DNA of 64,000 bases from Ralstonia insidiosa. Lineage in GTDB: Bacteria; Pseudomonadota; Gammaproteobacteria; Burkholderiales; Burkholderiaceae. The number at the start of each line of letters is the position of its first letter. The stretch's first letter is position 1. This document shows positions 9,621 through 18,258 of the stretch, piece after piece. A program made the translations under genes and the position numbers. The notes beneath the pieces are model-generated. The model was not told the origin of the DNA and did no database searches. It saw only the letters and a program-made list of their open reading frames with translations. Location: positions 248,001 to 312,000 of the forward strand of contig NZ_VZPV01000003.1 in NCBI RefSeq assembly GCF_008801405.1, written 5' to 3'.

Positions 9621-10940
9621 ATGACAATGAAAATCAAGGGACTGCGCTGGTGGATGATCGGCCTGCTGACGCTCGGCACGGTCATGAACTATCTGGCGCG
9701 CAGCTCGCTCGGCGTGGCCGCACCCACGGTCATGCAGAGCCTGCACATCACCACGCAGCACTATGGGTGGATCACGGGCGCCTTCCTGGTCATGTATCCG
9801 ATTGGCGCACCGCTGACCGGCTACCTGATGGACCGTATCGGCTTGCGCTTCGGCTTCTTGCTGTGCGGGGTGGCATGGTCGCTGATCTGCATGGCGCACG
9901 GGTTCGTGAGCGGCTGGGTTGGCCTGTTCATCCTGCGCGGCCTGCTGGGGCTGGTGGAGGGGGCATTCATTCCTGCCGGCATGCGGGCCACGGCCTATTG
10001 GTTTCCCGCACGCGAGCGGGGCTTTGCGGCCGGCACGTTCAACCTGGGCGCATCGGTCGGTGCCATCCTGGCGCCACCGTTGATCGCATGGTCGATCCTC
10101 AAGTACGACTGGGAGACCGCGTTCATCATTGCCGGCGCGTTGAGCCTGGGCTGGGCGGGGTTGTGGCTGATCTTCTATCGCCACCCTGATGAGCACCCCG
10201 CACTCACGCAGGAAGAGGCCGACTACATCGCAACCGGGCAGGAGCAGGACCAGAAATTCGCTGGCAGCGAGCGGGCAGGGCCGGCCAGGGAAGGCGGCAG
10301 GCCGCCCATCCGGCAGATCCTGTCGCAGCGCAATTTCTGGGGCATCGCGCTGCCGCGCTTCTTTGCCGATCCGGTGTGGGGCACGCTGGTCTACTGGATG
10401 CCGCTGTACCTGTACCAGGCGCGCGGGTTCGATCTCAAGACCATCGCGCTGACCGCGTGGCTGCCGTTTGTGGCGGCGGATTTCGGCTGCATGATGGGCG
10501 GCACCATCTCGGCCTATCTGAACAAGCGCTTCGGTATCCTCATCGTCGACGGCAAGCGCGTGGCATTCTCGCTGGGTGCGGTGCTGATGATCGGCATGGC
10601 GGGCGTCGGCTTCGTCAAGGATCCGGCCGTGGCCATCTTCCTGCTGTGCCTGGGCGGCTTTGCGCACCAGACGTTGTCGATCTCGGTGATCTCGCTGTCG
10701 GCGGACCTGTTCCCCAAGAATGAAGTGGCGACGGTGACCGGCATGGCCAGCTTTGTGGCCGGCCTCGGCAACCTCGGCTTTACGCTGATGATTGGCTGGC
10801 TGGTCAGCAGTATCGGCTACACGCCGTTCTTCGTGGCACTCGGTTGCGGAGACCTGATTGGCATGGCGTTGCTTTGGACGCTGGTCAGGCCGCGTGCGCA
10901 GACGCTAGGGCGTGATGTGCCCTCCGCTGCCAACGCGTGA
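9621..10940 (+). CDS. MFS permease of the anion:cation symporter family (hexuronate/aldarate type)
   Basis: Twelve-TM major facilitator protein of 439 aa. The sequence (RSSLGVAAPTVMQSLHIT, then YLMDRIGLRFGF and RATAYWFPARERGFAAG) resembles ExuT/GudP-type permeases. GGGAGACCGCA precedes ATG 9621, which is 10 bp after the lyase stop. It gives the locus a second uptake route beside the ABC importer, probably for monomeric uronates made by the lyase. Confidence 0.87.
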   Translation: MTMKIKGLRWWMIGLLTLGTVMNYLARSSLGVAAPTVMQSLHITTQHYGWITGAFLVMYPIGAPLTGYLMDRIGLRFGFLLCGVAWSLICMAHGFVSGWVGLFILRGLLGLVEGAFIPAGMRATAYWFPARERGFAAGTFNLGASVGAILAPPLIAWSILKYDWETAFIIAGALSLGWAGLWLIFYRHPDEHPALTQEEADYIATGQEQDQKFAGSERAGPAREGGRPPIRQILSQRNFWGIALPRFFADPVWGTLVYWMPLYLYQARGFDLKTIALTAWLPFVAADFGCMMGGTISAYLNKRFGILIVDGKRVAFSLGAVLMIGMAGVGFVKDPAVAIFLLCLGGFAHQTLSISVISLSADLFPKNEVATVTGMASFVAGLGNLGFTLMIGWLVSSIGYTPFFVALGCGDLIGMALLWTLVRPRAQTLGRDVPSAANA

Positions 10941-11219
10941 TTGGCGTTCTGCGAGGGCAAGAGACCCTGGATTTCAGCCAAGGTATGCTGATCAAGACAG
11001 GGTCTGCGCACTTGCAGGTCGAGTTGCGCAGACTGCGCGCCAAGCTCACCGCGCTGGGTGTCAATCGCGCGTCACATCCAGGTGGCGTGATGCAAAAGAT
11101 CCCACTGAGAATTGGCCCCAAGAACCGTCATTGCTCGTGCAATGGCTTTTTGCTGCCCTCTCATAAGCTGAATCCGTGCCGATAAGACAGCTATCGGCAC
11201 GGCAGAGATGGGAGGGGAT
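10941..11219. other. Spacer after the uronate locus
   Basis: No recognisable gene. An ORF (10937-11185, +) overlaps the MFS stop but has no Shine-Dalgarno and resembles nothing I know. The only clear structure is a perfect inverted repeat near the right end. Confidence 0.5.
11174..11202 (+). repeat. Perfect 11-bp inverted repeat with 7-nt loop
   Basis: CCGTGCCGATA (11174-11184) pairs with TATCGGCACGG (11192-11202). No T-run follows on either strand, so it is not a standard terminator. It ends 18 bp before the ATG of a small ORF, where it could be an operator or a 5'-UTR hairpin. Confidence 0.7.
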
Positions 11220-11354
11220 ATGTCCACCACAGCCACAGCCACAGCAGCCAATTGGATCGTCGTCCTGACATGTGCGTACATGGAGTACAGCACCTGGCGC
11301 GGTATGAGTGTCTATCGCCGCACAGTCGGCTATGAAAGCGTGGTGTGGTGCTGA
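11220..11354 (+). CDS. Small ORF, 44 aa, unknown
   Basis: ATG 11220 is preceded by GGGAGGGGAT, a strong ribosome-binding site. The 44-residue product begins MSTTATATAANWIVVLTCAY and continues with aromatic and Tyr-rich residues to VVWC. A short hydrophobic stretch (WIVVLTCAY) could be a membrane anchor, but it is short. The stop lies next to the stop of the convergent cupin gene. I do not recognise it; chance remains possible. Confidence 0.4.
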   Translation: MSTTATATAANWIVVLTCAYMEYSTWRGMSVYRRTVGYESVVWC

Positions 11355-11903
11355 CTAGCGCGCCGGTGGCTCAGCGGGCAACTTCGGCAGCAACCGGCGG
11401 ATCACATCATCCTGTGCCGCATGACGCTCCAACAGCACACGGCCCATTGCGCGGTCGGCCAATTCGAATTCACTGAACTCGAAGCCCGGCGCGACCGTGC
11501 AGCCAACCAGCGTGTAGCCATGTGCACCGGCCACACGCTCTGCAGCAAACCAGCGGCCTGCCGGCACCACCGCCTGGTACACCGCCATCTCGTCCTCGGC
11601 CGCATGGCCCAGGCGATGCGTGTGCACCGTACCGTCGTCTTCCAATACATGCACGTCTAGCGCATCACCCGTATGGAAATGCCAGAGCTCGTCTGACTGG
11701 ATCCGATGCCAGGCGGAATATGCATCATCCGCCAGCAGGTAGTAGATCGCGGTGGCAGCCGCACGTTCAGCGGCCCGGCCATCGATTCGGCCGCGCTGGA
11801 CGCGTTCCTCGCTGCGATAGGTCTCGCGGTAGAAGCCGCCTTCCGGGTGCGGCTCAAGACCGAGCCGGCGGATGAGGTGCAACGCAGCGGGTGCAATCGG
11901 CAT
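11355..11903 (-). CDS. Cupin superfamily protein (DUF985/Cupin_5)
   Basis: Protein of 182 aa with a cupin_5 beta-barrel pattern: HPEGGFYRETYRS near the N-terminus, then SAWHRIQSDELWHFHTGD, where His and Glu residues form the usual metal-type site, and a late WFAAERV...GYTLVGCTVAPGFEF segment. DUF985 proteins have no firmly established role. It lies 20 bp downstream of the sterol-desaturase-like gene on the same strand, so the two may be co-transcribed. Confidence 0.82.
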   Translation of the reverse strand: MPIAPAALHLIRRLGLEPHPEGGFYRETYRSEERVQRGRIDGRAAERAAATAIYYLLADDAYSAWHRIQSDELWHFHTGDALDVHVLEDDGTVHTHRLGHAAEDEMAVYQAVVPAGRWFAAERVAGAHGYTLVGCTVAPGFEFSEFELADRAMGRVLLERHAAQDDVIRRLLPKLPAEPPAR

Positions 11904-11923
11904 GATGATGAGGCCTCTGCGGC

Positions 11924-13129
11924 TCAGTCTTTCTGACGCTGGAACGGAAAGCGCTGCTGGTTGATGAAGCCGTCAGGCATGTAGTCGCCCACCACGCCGT
12001 ATTTTTCCGGAAACGCCTTCTTCGATTTCACCGCCGTGCCGAACAGGTAGTCGATGAAGGCGAAGTGCGCAGCGTAGTTCTTGTCGATGGCCTCGTCTTC
12101 CGACGAGTGGTGCCAGTGGTGGAAATCCGGCGTCACGAAGATGTACTTCAGCGGCCCCCACGGCAGGTGCACGTTGGCGTGGTTGAACACCGCCTGGAAG
12201 CCCACGATGATGATGTAGATGTCGACCACGGCCTTGTCGAAACCCAGCACGAACAGCGGCCCCAATACAGCCACGCGCGTCACGATCAATTCAAGAATGT
12301 GCTGGCGCGAGCCGGCCAGCCAATCCATCGTCTTCACGCTGTGATGCACGGCATGAAAGCGCCACAGGAACGGCACCTCGTGATACGCGCGGTGCGTGAC
12401 GTACTCCATCAGATCGGCCACCAGCATGCACAGCAGCAACTGCGGAATGAACCAGATGTGCTGCACCATCTGCTGGAAGTCTGCGTGGACCATCCACCCG
12501 AATACGCGGTGGATCAGGAAGTTCACCACCAGCAGCACCAGCCCCACGATGAAGTGGTTGACCGCAAAGTGCGCCATGTCGGTCTGCCACTCGGCGCGGA
12601 ACACCGGCTGCTTCTTGTAGAGCGGGAACAGCTTTTCGAGCAGCACGAAAATGGCCGTCGAGCCGAGCAGATCGAGAATGAACCAGTCCATGCCGATATA
12701 CGGCGTATGGTCTGGAAAGTCGCCCACCGGCACCCGCGAGCCGCCCAGTGCCACTGCGATCACCACGAACACAAACGCCAGGCAATTGAGGCGGCGACGG
12801 TTATCCAGCACGATATTCGCCAGCGACAGCCCGCCCGAGATCAGCAACGAGAAAAACAGGATCTGCCGAATCACGTCCACAGAGTACGCACGCCGTAATT
12901 CCGGCGTGGTCATGTACTGCGGAAAATGAAACGCCAGCACGCCCAGCAGGCAGAGGAAGCCCAGCACCAGTGCCAGGACGGTGCCGATCATGCCGCGGCC
13001 GAAAACCATGCCACCGCTGGAGTGCAGCAGCGTGTTGGCATCGCGGATCGTGGCGTCAGCCACGCGGACGATGACGGGATGTTGTTCCTCTTCGGGCAAC
13101 GGTGCCGAAGGTTTATGGTTGGTATTCAT
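11924..13129 (-). CDS. Sterol desaturase/fatty-acid hydroxylase superfamily membrane protein
   Basis: Membrane protein of 401 aa with several hydrophobic helices and the di-iron histidine clusters of the superfamily: HRAYH, then RFHAVHHS, then PDFHHWHHS. Such enzymes hydroxylate or desaturate lipid chains; the substrate here is unknown. The start at 13129 (MNTNHKPSAPLPEEEQ) is preferred over an upstream in-frame codon at 13342, because the upstream segment has an unusual composition and lies in an AT-richer intergenic stretch. Confidence 0.85.
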   Translation of the reverse strand: MNTNHKPSAPLPEEEQHPVIVRVADATIRDANTLLHSSGGMVFGRGMIGTVLALVLGFLCLLGVLAFHFPQYMTTPELRRAYSVDVIRQILFFSLLISGGLSLANIVLDNRRRLNCLAFVFVVIAVALGGSRVPVGDFPDHTPYIGMDWFILDLLGSTAIFVLLEKLFPLYKKQPVFRAEWQTDMAHFAVNHFIVGLVLLVVNFLIHRVFGWMVHADFQQMVQHIWFIPQLLLCMLVADLMEYVTHRAYHEVPFLWRFHAVHHSVKTMDWLAGSRQHILELIVTRVAVLGPLFVLGFDKAVVDIYIIIVGFQAVFNHANVHLPWGPLKYIFVTPDFHHWHHSSEDEAIDKNYAAHFAFIDYLFGTAVKSKKAFPEKYGVVGDYMPDGFINQQRFPFQRQKD

Positions 13130-13579
13130 GGACCTGACTCGCGCGTATTGTTTTATTTTGTTTTGATAACAAACGATGTGCCTTATCGCGAAAACCCTTT
13201 TAGCTTGGATGTCGCTTGTTGTAGCGGGTTTTCCGTAGAAGCAACGCCCCGGATGATATACCGGTACGCGATGTAAATCGCACCGGTTCTTTTGCGTCTG
13301 GTGACTGAAATTGAGGGGTGAGTTAGAAGCACCGGATGACAAAAATCAAACGGCGCTAAACCATCGTGGATACAGCGCAAGTAGGAGGGGCGACGTTGAA
13401 CGGGGGGATGCCATCATTCCCGGGTTCGGCAAGGTGACCGTGCAGGGCCGTGGGCCAATGGCGGCGCGGCCAAAGCTGATCCGCGTGCATTGACGCAAGC
13501 ATCGGCAAATGCCCTGCGCGAGGGCAACACACTGCAGCGGTTCCTTGCCCTGCATCGGGTAAAGGACGGATAGCGCCCT
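13130..13579. other. Intergenic region with two dyads
   Basis: No convincing gene. Close to the desaturase start there is an AT-rich segment with TTTGTT-TTGAT-AACAAA (13157-13173), a possible operator. A nested hairpin lies at 13260-13287. The rest shows nothing I can assign. Confidence 0.5.
13260..13287. terminator. Nested hairpin, possible terminator
   Basis: ACCGGT, a 2-nt bulge, GCGAT, loop GTAA, ATCGC, ACCGGT: an 11-bp stem in two blocks. It is followed on the + strand by TCTTTTG. It lies between two minus-strand genes and may separate the usp transcript from the desaturase gene. Confidence 0.4.
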
Positions 13580-14035
13580 TTACTCCTCAGCTTCGCTGCG
13601 CACCATCAGCACAGGTTTGTTGGTCTTGCGAACCACGCCTTCGGCCACACTGCCCAGCACCAGATGGCTGAGCCCACTCCGGCCGTGCGTACCAAGCACA
13701 ATCAGGTCCGCTCCGTTTTCGTTGGCTTCCGCCACGATCGTTGCCGAGATCTGGCCGGGTTCGATCCCCCTTTCCAACAATTTGGTCGAGTGTTTGACGC
13801 CAGCCGCCCCCAGCTTGGTCGCTGCGCTGGCCAGGGTTTCCCGGCCCAACTCGAGCACGCGCTTTGCGTAGGCAACCGAGTCGCAGCCGACCATGTCGAA
13901 GGTCAAGTCTGAACTGTCGGCCACAAACAGGGCTTCGACCTCTGCGCCGGTGGCTTTGCCTACGACGATGGCCTGATGCAATGCGAGGAGCGATGCATGA
14001 CTTCCGTCGATAGCGAGCAGGATGCGTTGGTACAT
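13580..14035 (-). CDS. Universal stress protein, UspA family
   Basis: Single-domain Usp of 151 aa. It begins MYQRILLAIDGSHAS and carries the ATP-binding loop GTHGRSGLSHLVLGS (G-x2-G-x9-GS), so it is probably of the ATP-binding subclass. ATG at 14035 follows GGAGACCACC; an in-frame ATG at 14056 lacks this. An FNR box lies 72 bp upstream of the start, which suggests induction at low oxygen. A decayed copy of its 3' half is found near 61.5 kb. Confidence 0.92.
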   Translation of the reverse strand: MYQRILLAIDGSHASLLALHQAIVVGKATGAEVEALFVADSSDLTFDMVGCDSVAYAKRVLELGRETLASAATKLGAAGVKHSTKLLERGIEPGQISATIVAEANENGADLIVLGTHGRSGLSHLVLGSVAEGVVRKTNKPVLMVRSEAEE

Positions 14036-14106
14036 GGTGGTCTCCAATGGGATCACGCGAAATGGTGCCGCGTGTCACCAGCGTAGGCCGCATGGAGGGC
14101 GCCCCA

Positions 14107-14120
14107 TTGACCCACATCAA
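14107..14120 (-). promoter_or_regulatory. FNR/Anr box upstream of usp
   Basis: TTGAC-CCAC-ATCAA on the + strand, read as TTGAT-GTGG-GTCAA toward usp; all ten defined bases fit TTGAY-N4-RTCAA. A weak -10 (TACGCT) lies 31 bp downstream (centre to centre), near class II spacing. Confidence 0.72.
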
Positions 14121-14126
14121 CGCTGA

Positions 14127-15128
14127 TCAGGCATTGACCCTCAGTACTGCCGCGCCGGCAACGCGCCCAGCGCGCAGGTCATCCAAGGCGGTGTTGGCAT
14201 CCTGCAGCCGGTACGGCGTGACATGAACCTTCAGCGGGATTGCCGATGCCACACGCATCAGCGCAAGGCCATCCGCGCGTGTCAGGTTGGCAACCGACAT
14301 GAGTTTGCGTTCTTCCCACAACAGCCGGTACGGGAACGACGGAATATCGCTCATGTGAATGCCGCCACAGACCACGGCACCACCCTTGGCCACGGCCGGC
14401 AGGGCGCGTGGTATCAGCGCCCCAACCGGAGCAAAGATCAAGGCCGCGTCCAGCAGCTCTGGCGCAGATTGATCGCTTGATCCCGCCCAACTGGCGCCGG
14501 TCTGCAGGGCAAGTTGCTGTGCGGCAGTGTCTCCGGCACGTGTGAAGGCAAAGACTTTGCGCTGCTCCGCTAAGGCAATCTGGGTGACCAAGTGGGCTGC
14601 CGCACCAAAGCCATAGATGCCGATTCGACGCGCATCTCCAGCCATGCGCAGCGTGCGATAGCCGATCAGGCCAGCGCACAGCAGCGGCGCCGCATGCGCA
14701 TCGTCATACCGCTCTGGAATGGGCAGGCAGTATCGGGCATCGCAGACCACGTACTCGGCATAGCCGCCATCACGCGTGTAGCCCGTGAAGGCGGGGTGGT
14801 CACACAGGTTCTCGTGCCCGCTCAAGCAGAACGGGCAGGCTCCGCATGTCCAGCCAAGCCAGGGCACGCCAACTCGCTCGCCCAGCGCTGGCGAAGGAAC
14901 GCCAGGGCCACAGGACTCGACCACGCCCACGATCTCGTGGCCGGGAATGAGCGATGCCTTGGGATGTGGAAGCTCACCATCCACGATGTGCAAATCGGTG
15001 CGACAGACGCCACACACGGACACAGCAATCCGGACTTCGCCCGGCCCGGGAATCGGCGCAGGCACCTCTCGCCACTGCAGTGGCGCCCCCGCGCTTTCGT
15101 GGACCATGGCTCGCATGGATTCTGGCAT
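14127..15128 (-). CDS. Zinc-dependent alcohol dehydrogenase (MDR family)
   Basis: Medium-chain dehydrogenase of 333 aa. Catalytic zinc ligands are seen in CGVCRTDLHIVDGE and GHEIVG, structural-zinc cysteines in CGACPFCLSGHENLC, and the Rossmann glycines in GIYGFGAAAH. Start at 15128 (MPESMRAM) follows GGAGGTGCCG; an ATG six codons upstream (15146) lacks a better site. It lies in a usp/CBS low-oxygen cluster, so it may regenerate NAD by reducing an aldehyde under oxygen limitation (inference). Confidence 0.9.
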   Translation of the reverse strand: MPESMRAMVHESAGAPLQWREVPAPIPGPGEVRIAVSVCGVCRTDLHIVDGELPHPKASLIPGHEIVGVVESCGPGVPSPALGERVGVPWLGWTCGACPFCLSGHENLCDHPAFTGYTRDGGYAEYVVCDARYCLPIPERYDDAHAAPLLCAGLIGYRTLRMAGDARRIGIYGFGAAAHLVTQIALAEQRKVFAFTRAGDTAAQQLALQTGASWAGSSDQSAPELLDAALIFAPVGALIPRALPAVAKGGAVVCGGIHMSDIPSFPYRLLWEERKLMSVANLTRADGLALMRVASAIPLKVHVTPYRLQDANTALDDLRAGRVAGAAVLRVNA

Positions 15129-15177
15129 CGGCACCTCCAAACGCACGCACCTGTTCAGTATGGATGACGCGGAGCGT

Positions 15178-15360
15178 TCAATCTCGGCCGATGCCCATCA
15201 TCCAATAGACCGGACACATGCGGATGAGGCCGGTGACCAGAGGTACCAGACCAAGCCATCCAACCCAGGCCGGTACCTTGCTGAAGAGCGCCAGCAGAAT
15301 CATCACGAGGCCGATCAGGATGCGAACGATGCGGTCGGCTGTTCCTACGTTGGGAAACAT
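15178..15360 (-). CDS. YgaP-like transmembrane protein (DUF2892)
   Basis: Short membrane protein of 60 aa. It begins MFPNVGTADRIVRILIGLV and has two hydrophobic helices separated by KVPAWVG. CPVYWMMGI near the end matches the DUF2892/YgaP_TM pattern. AGGAGTGCTGCC precedes the ATG. It lies between the ADH and CBS genes on the same strand. The function of stand-alone YgaP-type TM proteins is not established. Confidence 0.85.
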   Translation of the reverse strand: MFPNVGTADRIVRILIGLVMILLALFSKVPAWVGWLGLVPLVTGLIRMCPVYWMMGIGRD

Positions 15361-15370
15361 GGCAGCACTC

Positions 15371-15868
15371 CTACGGATGACATGAAATCGGGCGCACGTC
15401 CGAAGCGCTTAACGGAGATCGGGTGTCGAAACCGTCGTCGCTGCACCGGTCGCGGCCGAGGATGCCGGCCAGCAGCGTCCATTCACCGCCGATTGCGCGG
15501 ATGGTGTCGTCCAGTGTCAGCATGCCGATAAGCAGCTGCTGATCGTCAATCACCGCAAGGCGGTGCAGGCCGTGACCGAGCATGGTGCGCAGGGCTTCGC
15601 TCATGACCGCATGCCCCTGAATGGTCAGCACGCCGCGCGTCATGACTTCGGATACGGAGGTTTGCGCGCAATGGGTCTGGCTGGCGATGCCGTGTACCAC
15701 CATGTCGCGGTCGGTCACGATGCCGACAACCCGCATTCCTGTTACGCCGTGCTCAGTCACGAACAACGCCCGCAGGCATTGGTCTCGCATCAGGCGCGCG
15801 GCCGTCTGCAGCGTTGCGGATACCGGAACGTGGACGATGCGGCGGGAGCAAATCTCACTGACCCTCAT
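15371..15868 (-). CDS. CBS-domain protein
   Basis: Protein of 165 aa made of two CBS motifs, about residues 8-65 and 75-130 (VVGIVTDRDMVVHGIA and LLIGMLTLDDTIRAIGG are the typical strand-helix ends). CBS pairs bind adenine nucleotides. MRVSEICSRRI at 15868 is chosen as start because GGAGGTCAGC precedes it; the ORF opens further upstream to 15982 through the promoter region. Head of a minus-strand set (CBS, YgaP-like, ADH), divergent from a usp gene with FNR boxes between. It recalls the hypoxic CBS protein Hrp1 of the mycobacterial DosR regulon. Confidence 0.88.
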   Translation of the reverse strand: MRVSEICSRRIVHVPVSATLQTAARLMRDQCLRALFVTEHGVTGMRVVGIVTDRDMVVHGIASQTHCAQTSVSEVMTRGVLTIQGHAVMSEALRTMLGHGLHRLAVIDDQQLLIGMLTLDDTIRAIGGEWTLLAGILGRDRCSDDGFDTRSPLSASDVRPISCHP

Positions 15869-16012
15869 GCTGACCTCCGATACGCGTACGTACTCACTAT
15901 AAGAACGGACAGGTTCCGGAAGTTGATCCTGCACAAGATGTTGTCGCCCTCGATTGCGGGTGTGGGTGGCCGCGGGTGACAAAAAAGTCTAGAGAAAAGG
16001 GCGTCAACACCC

Positions 16013-16026
16013 TTGAGGTAGATCAA
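16013..16026. promoter_or_regulatory. FNR/Anr box 1 in the CBS/usp divergent promoter
   Basis: TTGAG-GTAG-ATCAA, one base off TTGAT-N4-ATCAA. For the leftward CBS gene a -10-like TAGACT (rc of 15986-15991) is centred 31 bp from the box, close to class II geometry. The right half also forms a dyad with the next bases (ATCAAG-CAGC-CTTGAT). Confidence 0.7.
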
Positions 16027-16058
16027 GCAGCCTTGATCTCTTTGCGTGTGGAAAAACG

Positions 16059-16072
16059 CTGATGTAAATCAA
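16059..16072. promoter_or_regulatory. FNR/Anr box 2 in the CBS/usp divergent promoter
   Basis: CTGAT-GTAA-ATCAA, one base off consensus, 84 bp before the usp ATG at 16156. It is probably the activator site for the rightward usp transcript. Confidence 0.7.
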
Positions 16073-16155
16073 GGGGCAATCCCTCCGGTGGTCCAACATG
16101 GAATCACGTCAGCCCGTGTTCGGGCGCTCGGGCCGATTCCATATGGAGGCACACC

Positions 16156-16656
16156 ATGTACGACAGGATCCTGGTTGCGGTAGATGGCAGTCCAACGGCA
16201 GATCGCGCTTTGGACGAAGCCATTCAGCTCGCCCTGAAGCTCGACGCAGAGCTGATCATTGCGCACGTGATCGACAACAACTACCTGAGGTACGACGTTG
16301 GCTACATCGACGTGGCTGGATTCACTGAAATGCTGATTGAGTCCGGCAAGCAGATCGTCGCGAGCGCAAAAGCCAAGGCAGAGAAGGCAGGCGCGCGCGT
16401 CAAGACGGCACTCGTCAACGACCCGCTTGGTGCGTTCGATGTGGGCTATGCAATCGAGCAGGCTGCGCGCGACGCCGACGCCAAGCTGCTGGTGCTTGGA
16501 ACGCATGGTCGACGCGGCTTTCGGCGGATATTGCTCGGCAGCGTGGCAGAGAGTGTCACGCGACAAAGCACGCTGCCGGTGCTGCTGGTGCGGGCCGTTC
16601 CGACCGAAACCAAGCACGCCGTTACAGAACCGCTGACGAACATTGCCATTGCGTAG
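16156..16656 (+). CDS. Universal stress protein, UspA family
   Basis: Usp of 166 aa beginning MYDRILVAVDGSPTADRAL. It carries the ATP-loop GTHGRRGFRRILLGS. GGAGGCACACC precedes the ATG. First gene of a rightward low-oxygen operon (usp, tandem usp, BON, flavodoxin, DksA-like) driven from a promoter with two FNR boxes. Confidence 0.92.
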   Translation: MYDRILVAVDGSPTADRALDEAIQLALKLDAELIIAHVIDNNYLRYDVGYIDVAGFTEMLIESGKQIVASAKAKAEKAGARVKTALVNDPLGAFDVGYAIEQAARDADAKLLVLGTHGRRGFRRILLGSVAESVTRQSTLPVLLVRAVPTETKHAVTEPLTNIAIA

Positions 16657-16691
16657 TGCGTTCTTCTTCTGACTCAGAACAAGGTTCGATC

Positions 16692-17531
16692 ATGACTTAT
16701 GCCAGCGTGATGGTGCACCTCGATGCCAGCGAGCGTGCGATGCACCGCCTCAGTCTTGCCGCGCGCTACGCGCAGGCGCACCACGCAACGCTCATCGCTG
16801 TCTACGCAAGCTTTGCGCCAAGCCCGAACTGGTTTTACCGGATGGAAGGCGCCGCCCATTACCTGGACGAGGACCGCAATCGGCGCGACCGTGTTCGGGA
16901 CGTTGTACACGCGCGTTTTCGTGAGGCGATGCAGTCCGTTCCTGTTGAGACGGAATGGCGGGCCGTCGACGGTGATCCGCTGGCGGAGGTGTTGCGTCAG
17001 GCGCGCGAGGCGGACCTGCTCGTTGTCGGGCAGGAAGATGGCAGCGACGCCGAGAGTTTTGTTGCCCCCGATTTTGTTGAAACACTGATCCTTGAGTCAG
17101 GCCGGCCGGTACTGGTCGTGCCGTATGCAGGCCGTTTTACGAGCGTGGCGCAGAGGGTGCTGGTGGCGTGGAGCGGCGGCCGAGAGTCGGCACGTGCGCT
17201 GCACGATGCCATGCCGCTGATGTCCGGAAACACCGTACGGGTGCTGCAGATGACGGGTGACCGCCCGCGACATTGGGCGGAGGACACGACGGTTGGCCAA
17301 GTCGCCCGCGCGCTGTTGGCACATGGGATTGAACCCACGGTTGAGGAAGCGCGCTGTGTGGATTCCGACATCGCAATTGGCGAGATGCTGCTATCGCGCG
17401 CCGCCGATTTCGGCGCTGACCTGATCGTGATGGGGGGCTACGGGCACAGCCGTTTGCGTGAGCTCGTGCTGGGTGGGGTGACGCGCACGCTGCTCAACAC
17501 CATGACCGTACCCGTCCTGCTGTCTCACTGA
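16692..17531 (+). CDS. Tandem-domain universal stress protein
   Basis: Protein of 279 aa with two Usp domains in series. The N-terminal domain (residues 1 to about 145) starts MTYASVMVHLDASERAM and has lost the ATP loop. The C-terminal domain ends with GGYGHSRLRELVLGGVTRTLL, a good G-x2-G-x9-G motif. Start ATG 16692 gives the usual family N-terminus. Two-domain Usps of this type are common in low-oxygen regulons. Confidence 0.9.
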   Translation: MTYASVMVHLDASERAMHRLSLAARYAQAHHATLIAVYASFAPSPNWFYRMEGAAHYLDEDRNRRDRVRDVVHARFREAMQSVPVETEWRAVDGDPLAEVLRQAREADLLVVGQEDGSDAESFVAPDFVETLILESGRPVLVVPYAGRFTSVAQRVLVAWSGGRESARALHDAMPLMSGNTVRVLQMTGDRPRHWAEDTTVGQVARALLAHGIEPTVEEARCVDSDIAIGEMLLSRAADFGADLIVMGGYGHSRLRELVLGGVTRTLLNTMTVPVLLSH

Positions 17532-17558
17532 GTCCGGACGTTGTTCCAGGAGGCCACC

Positions 17559-18212
17559 ATGAAGAACGACATCCAGCTCAAGGGCGATGTGGAAGACGAA
17601 CTGCAATGGGATCCGGCGGTGGATGCCGACCGGTTTGCCATTCGCGTCAAGAACGGCGTCGTGACGATTTCTGGCAGCGCCGACAGCTTTGCGGACAAGC
17701 ATGCCGCGGAGGAAGCCATCTGCCGGGTTGCCGGTGTGACCGCGCTCGTTGTGCACGTGCAGGTGCGCGTGCCGCCCGATATGCGGCGCCCGGACGAGGA
17801 GATTGCCCAGGCCATCGGCCATGCCCTCCATTGGAACACTGCCGTGCCAGCAGACGCCATTCGCGTCACGGTCGAGGATGGTGCGGTGACCTTGCGGGGT
17901 CAGGTTGATCAGGATTTCCAGCGCCGTGCGGCATTGGATGCCGTACAGCGCGTGCGCGGGGTGACATCGATTGCCAACGCGCTGACCCTTCGGGAGGCCG
18001 CTGGCCCGGCAGACCTGTCTGAGCGCATCGTCAAGGCACTGCAGCGCCAGGCTGTTCTCGACGCCGCACGGATCAATGTGGTGGTGGCGGATGGCACCGT
18101 CACGCTGTACGGGCCCTTGCGCAATCTGCATGAGTGCCGTGCCGCGCGGGAGGCCGCCATGGACGCGCCAGGTGTCCGTGCTGTGATCGACCATCTTTGG
18201 GTGGGCACCTGA
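17559..18212 (+). CDS. BON-domain protein with three repeats
   Basis: Protein of 217 aa with three BON domains, about residues 3-70, 80-148 and 152-217. Each shows the pattern of a basic helix followed by ITVxV(x)DGxVTLxGxV, here as FAIRVKNGVVTISG, IRVTVEDGAVTLRGQV and INVVVADGTVTLYG. There is no obvious signal peptide, so it may be cytoplasmic, unlike OsmY. CAGGAGGCCACC precedes ATG 17559. BON domains are thought to contact membranes; the role here is unknown. Confidence 0.87.
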   Translation: MKNDIQLKGDVEDELQWDPAVDADRFAIRVKNGVVTISGSADSFADKHAAEEAICRVAGVTALVVHVQVRVPPDMRRPDEEIAQAIGHALHWNTAVPADAIRVTVEDGAVTLRGQVDQDFQRRAALDAVQRVRGVTSIANALTLREAAGPADLSERIVKALQRQAVLDAARINVVVADGTVTLYGPLRNLHECRAAREAAMDAPGVRAVIDHLWVGT

Positions 18213-18258
18213 CCTACGGCGGCGCACCGCCCAACCGTCTCCATTCCGGACATCTGCC

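Noticed and set aside
10937..11185. 82-aa frame overlapping the MFS stop
   Set aside because: GTG start without a ribosome site, no recognisable motif, and it runs into the hairpin.
13157..13173. TTTGTT-TTGAT-AACAAA dyad as an FNR site
   Set aside because: It has a TTGAT half but not the paired ATCAA at N4; AT-richness alone may explain the dyad.
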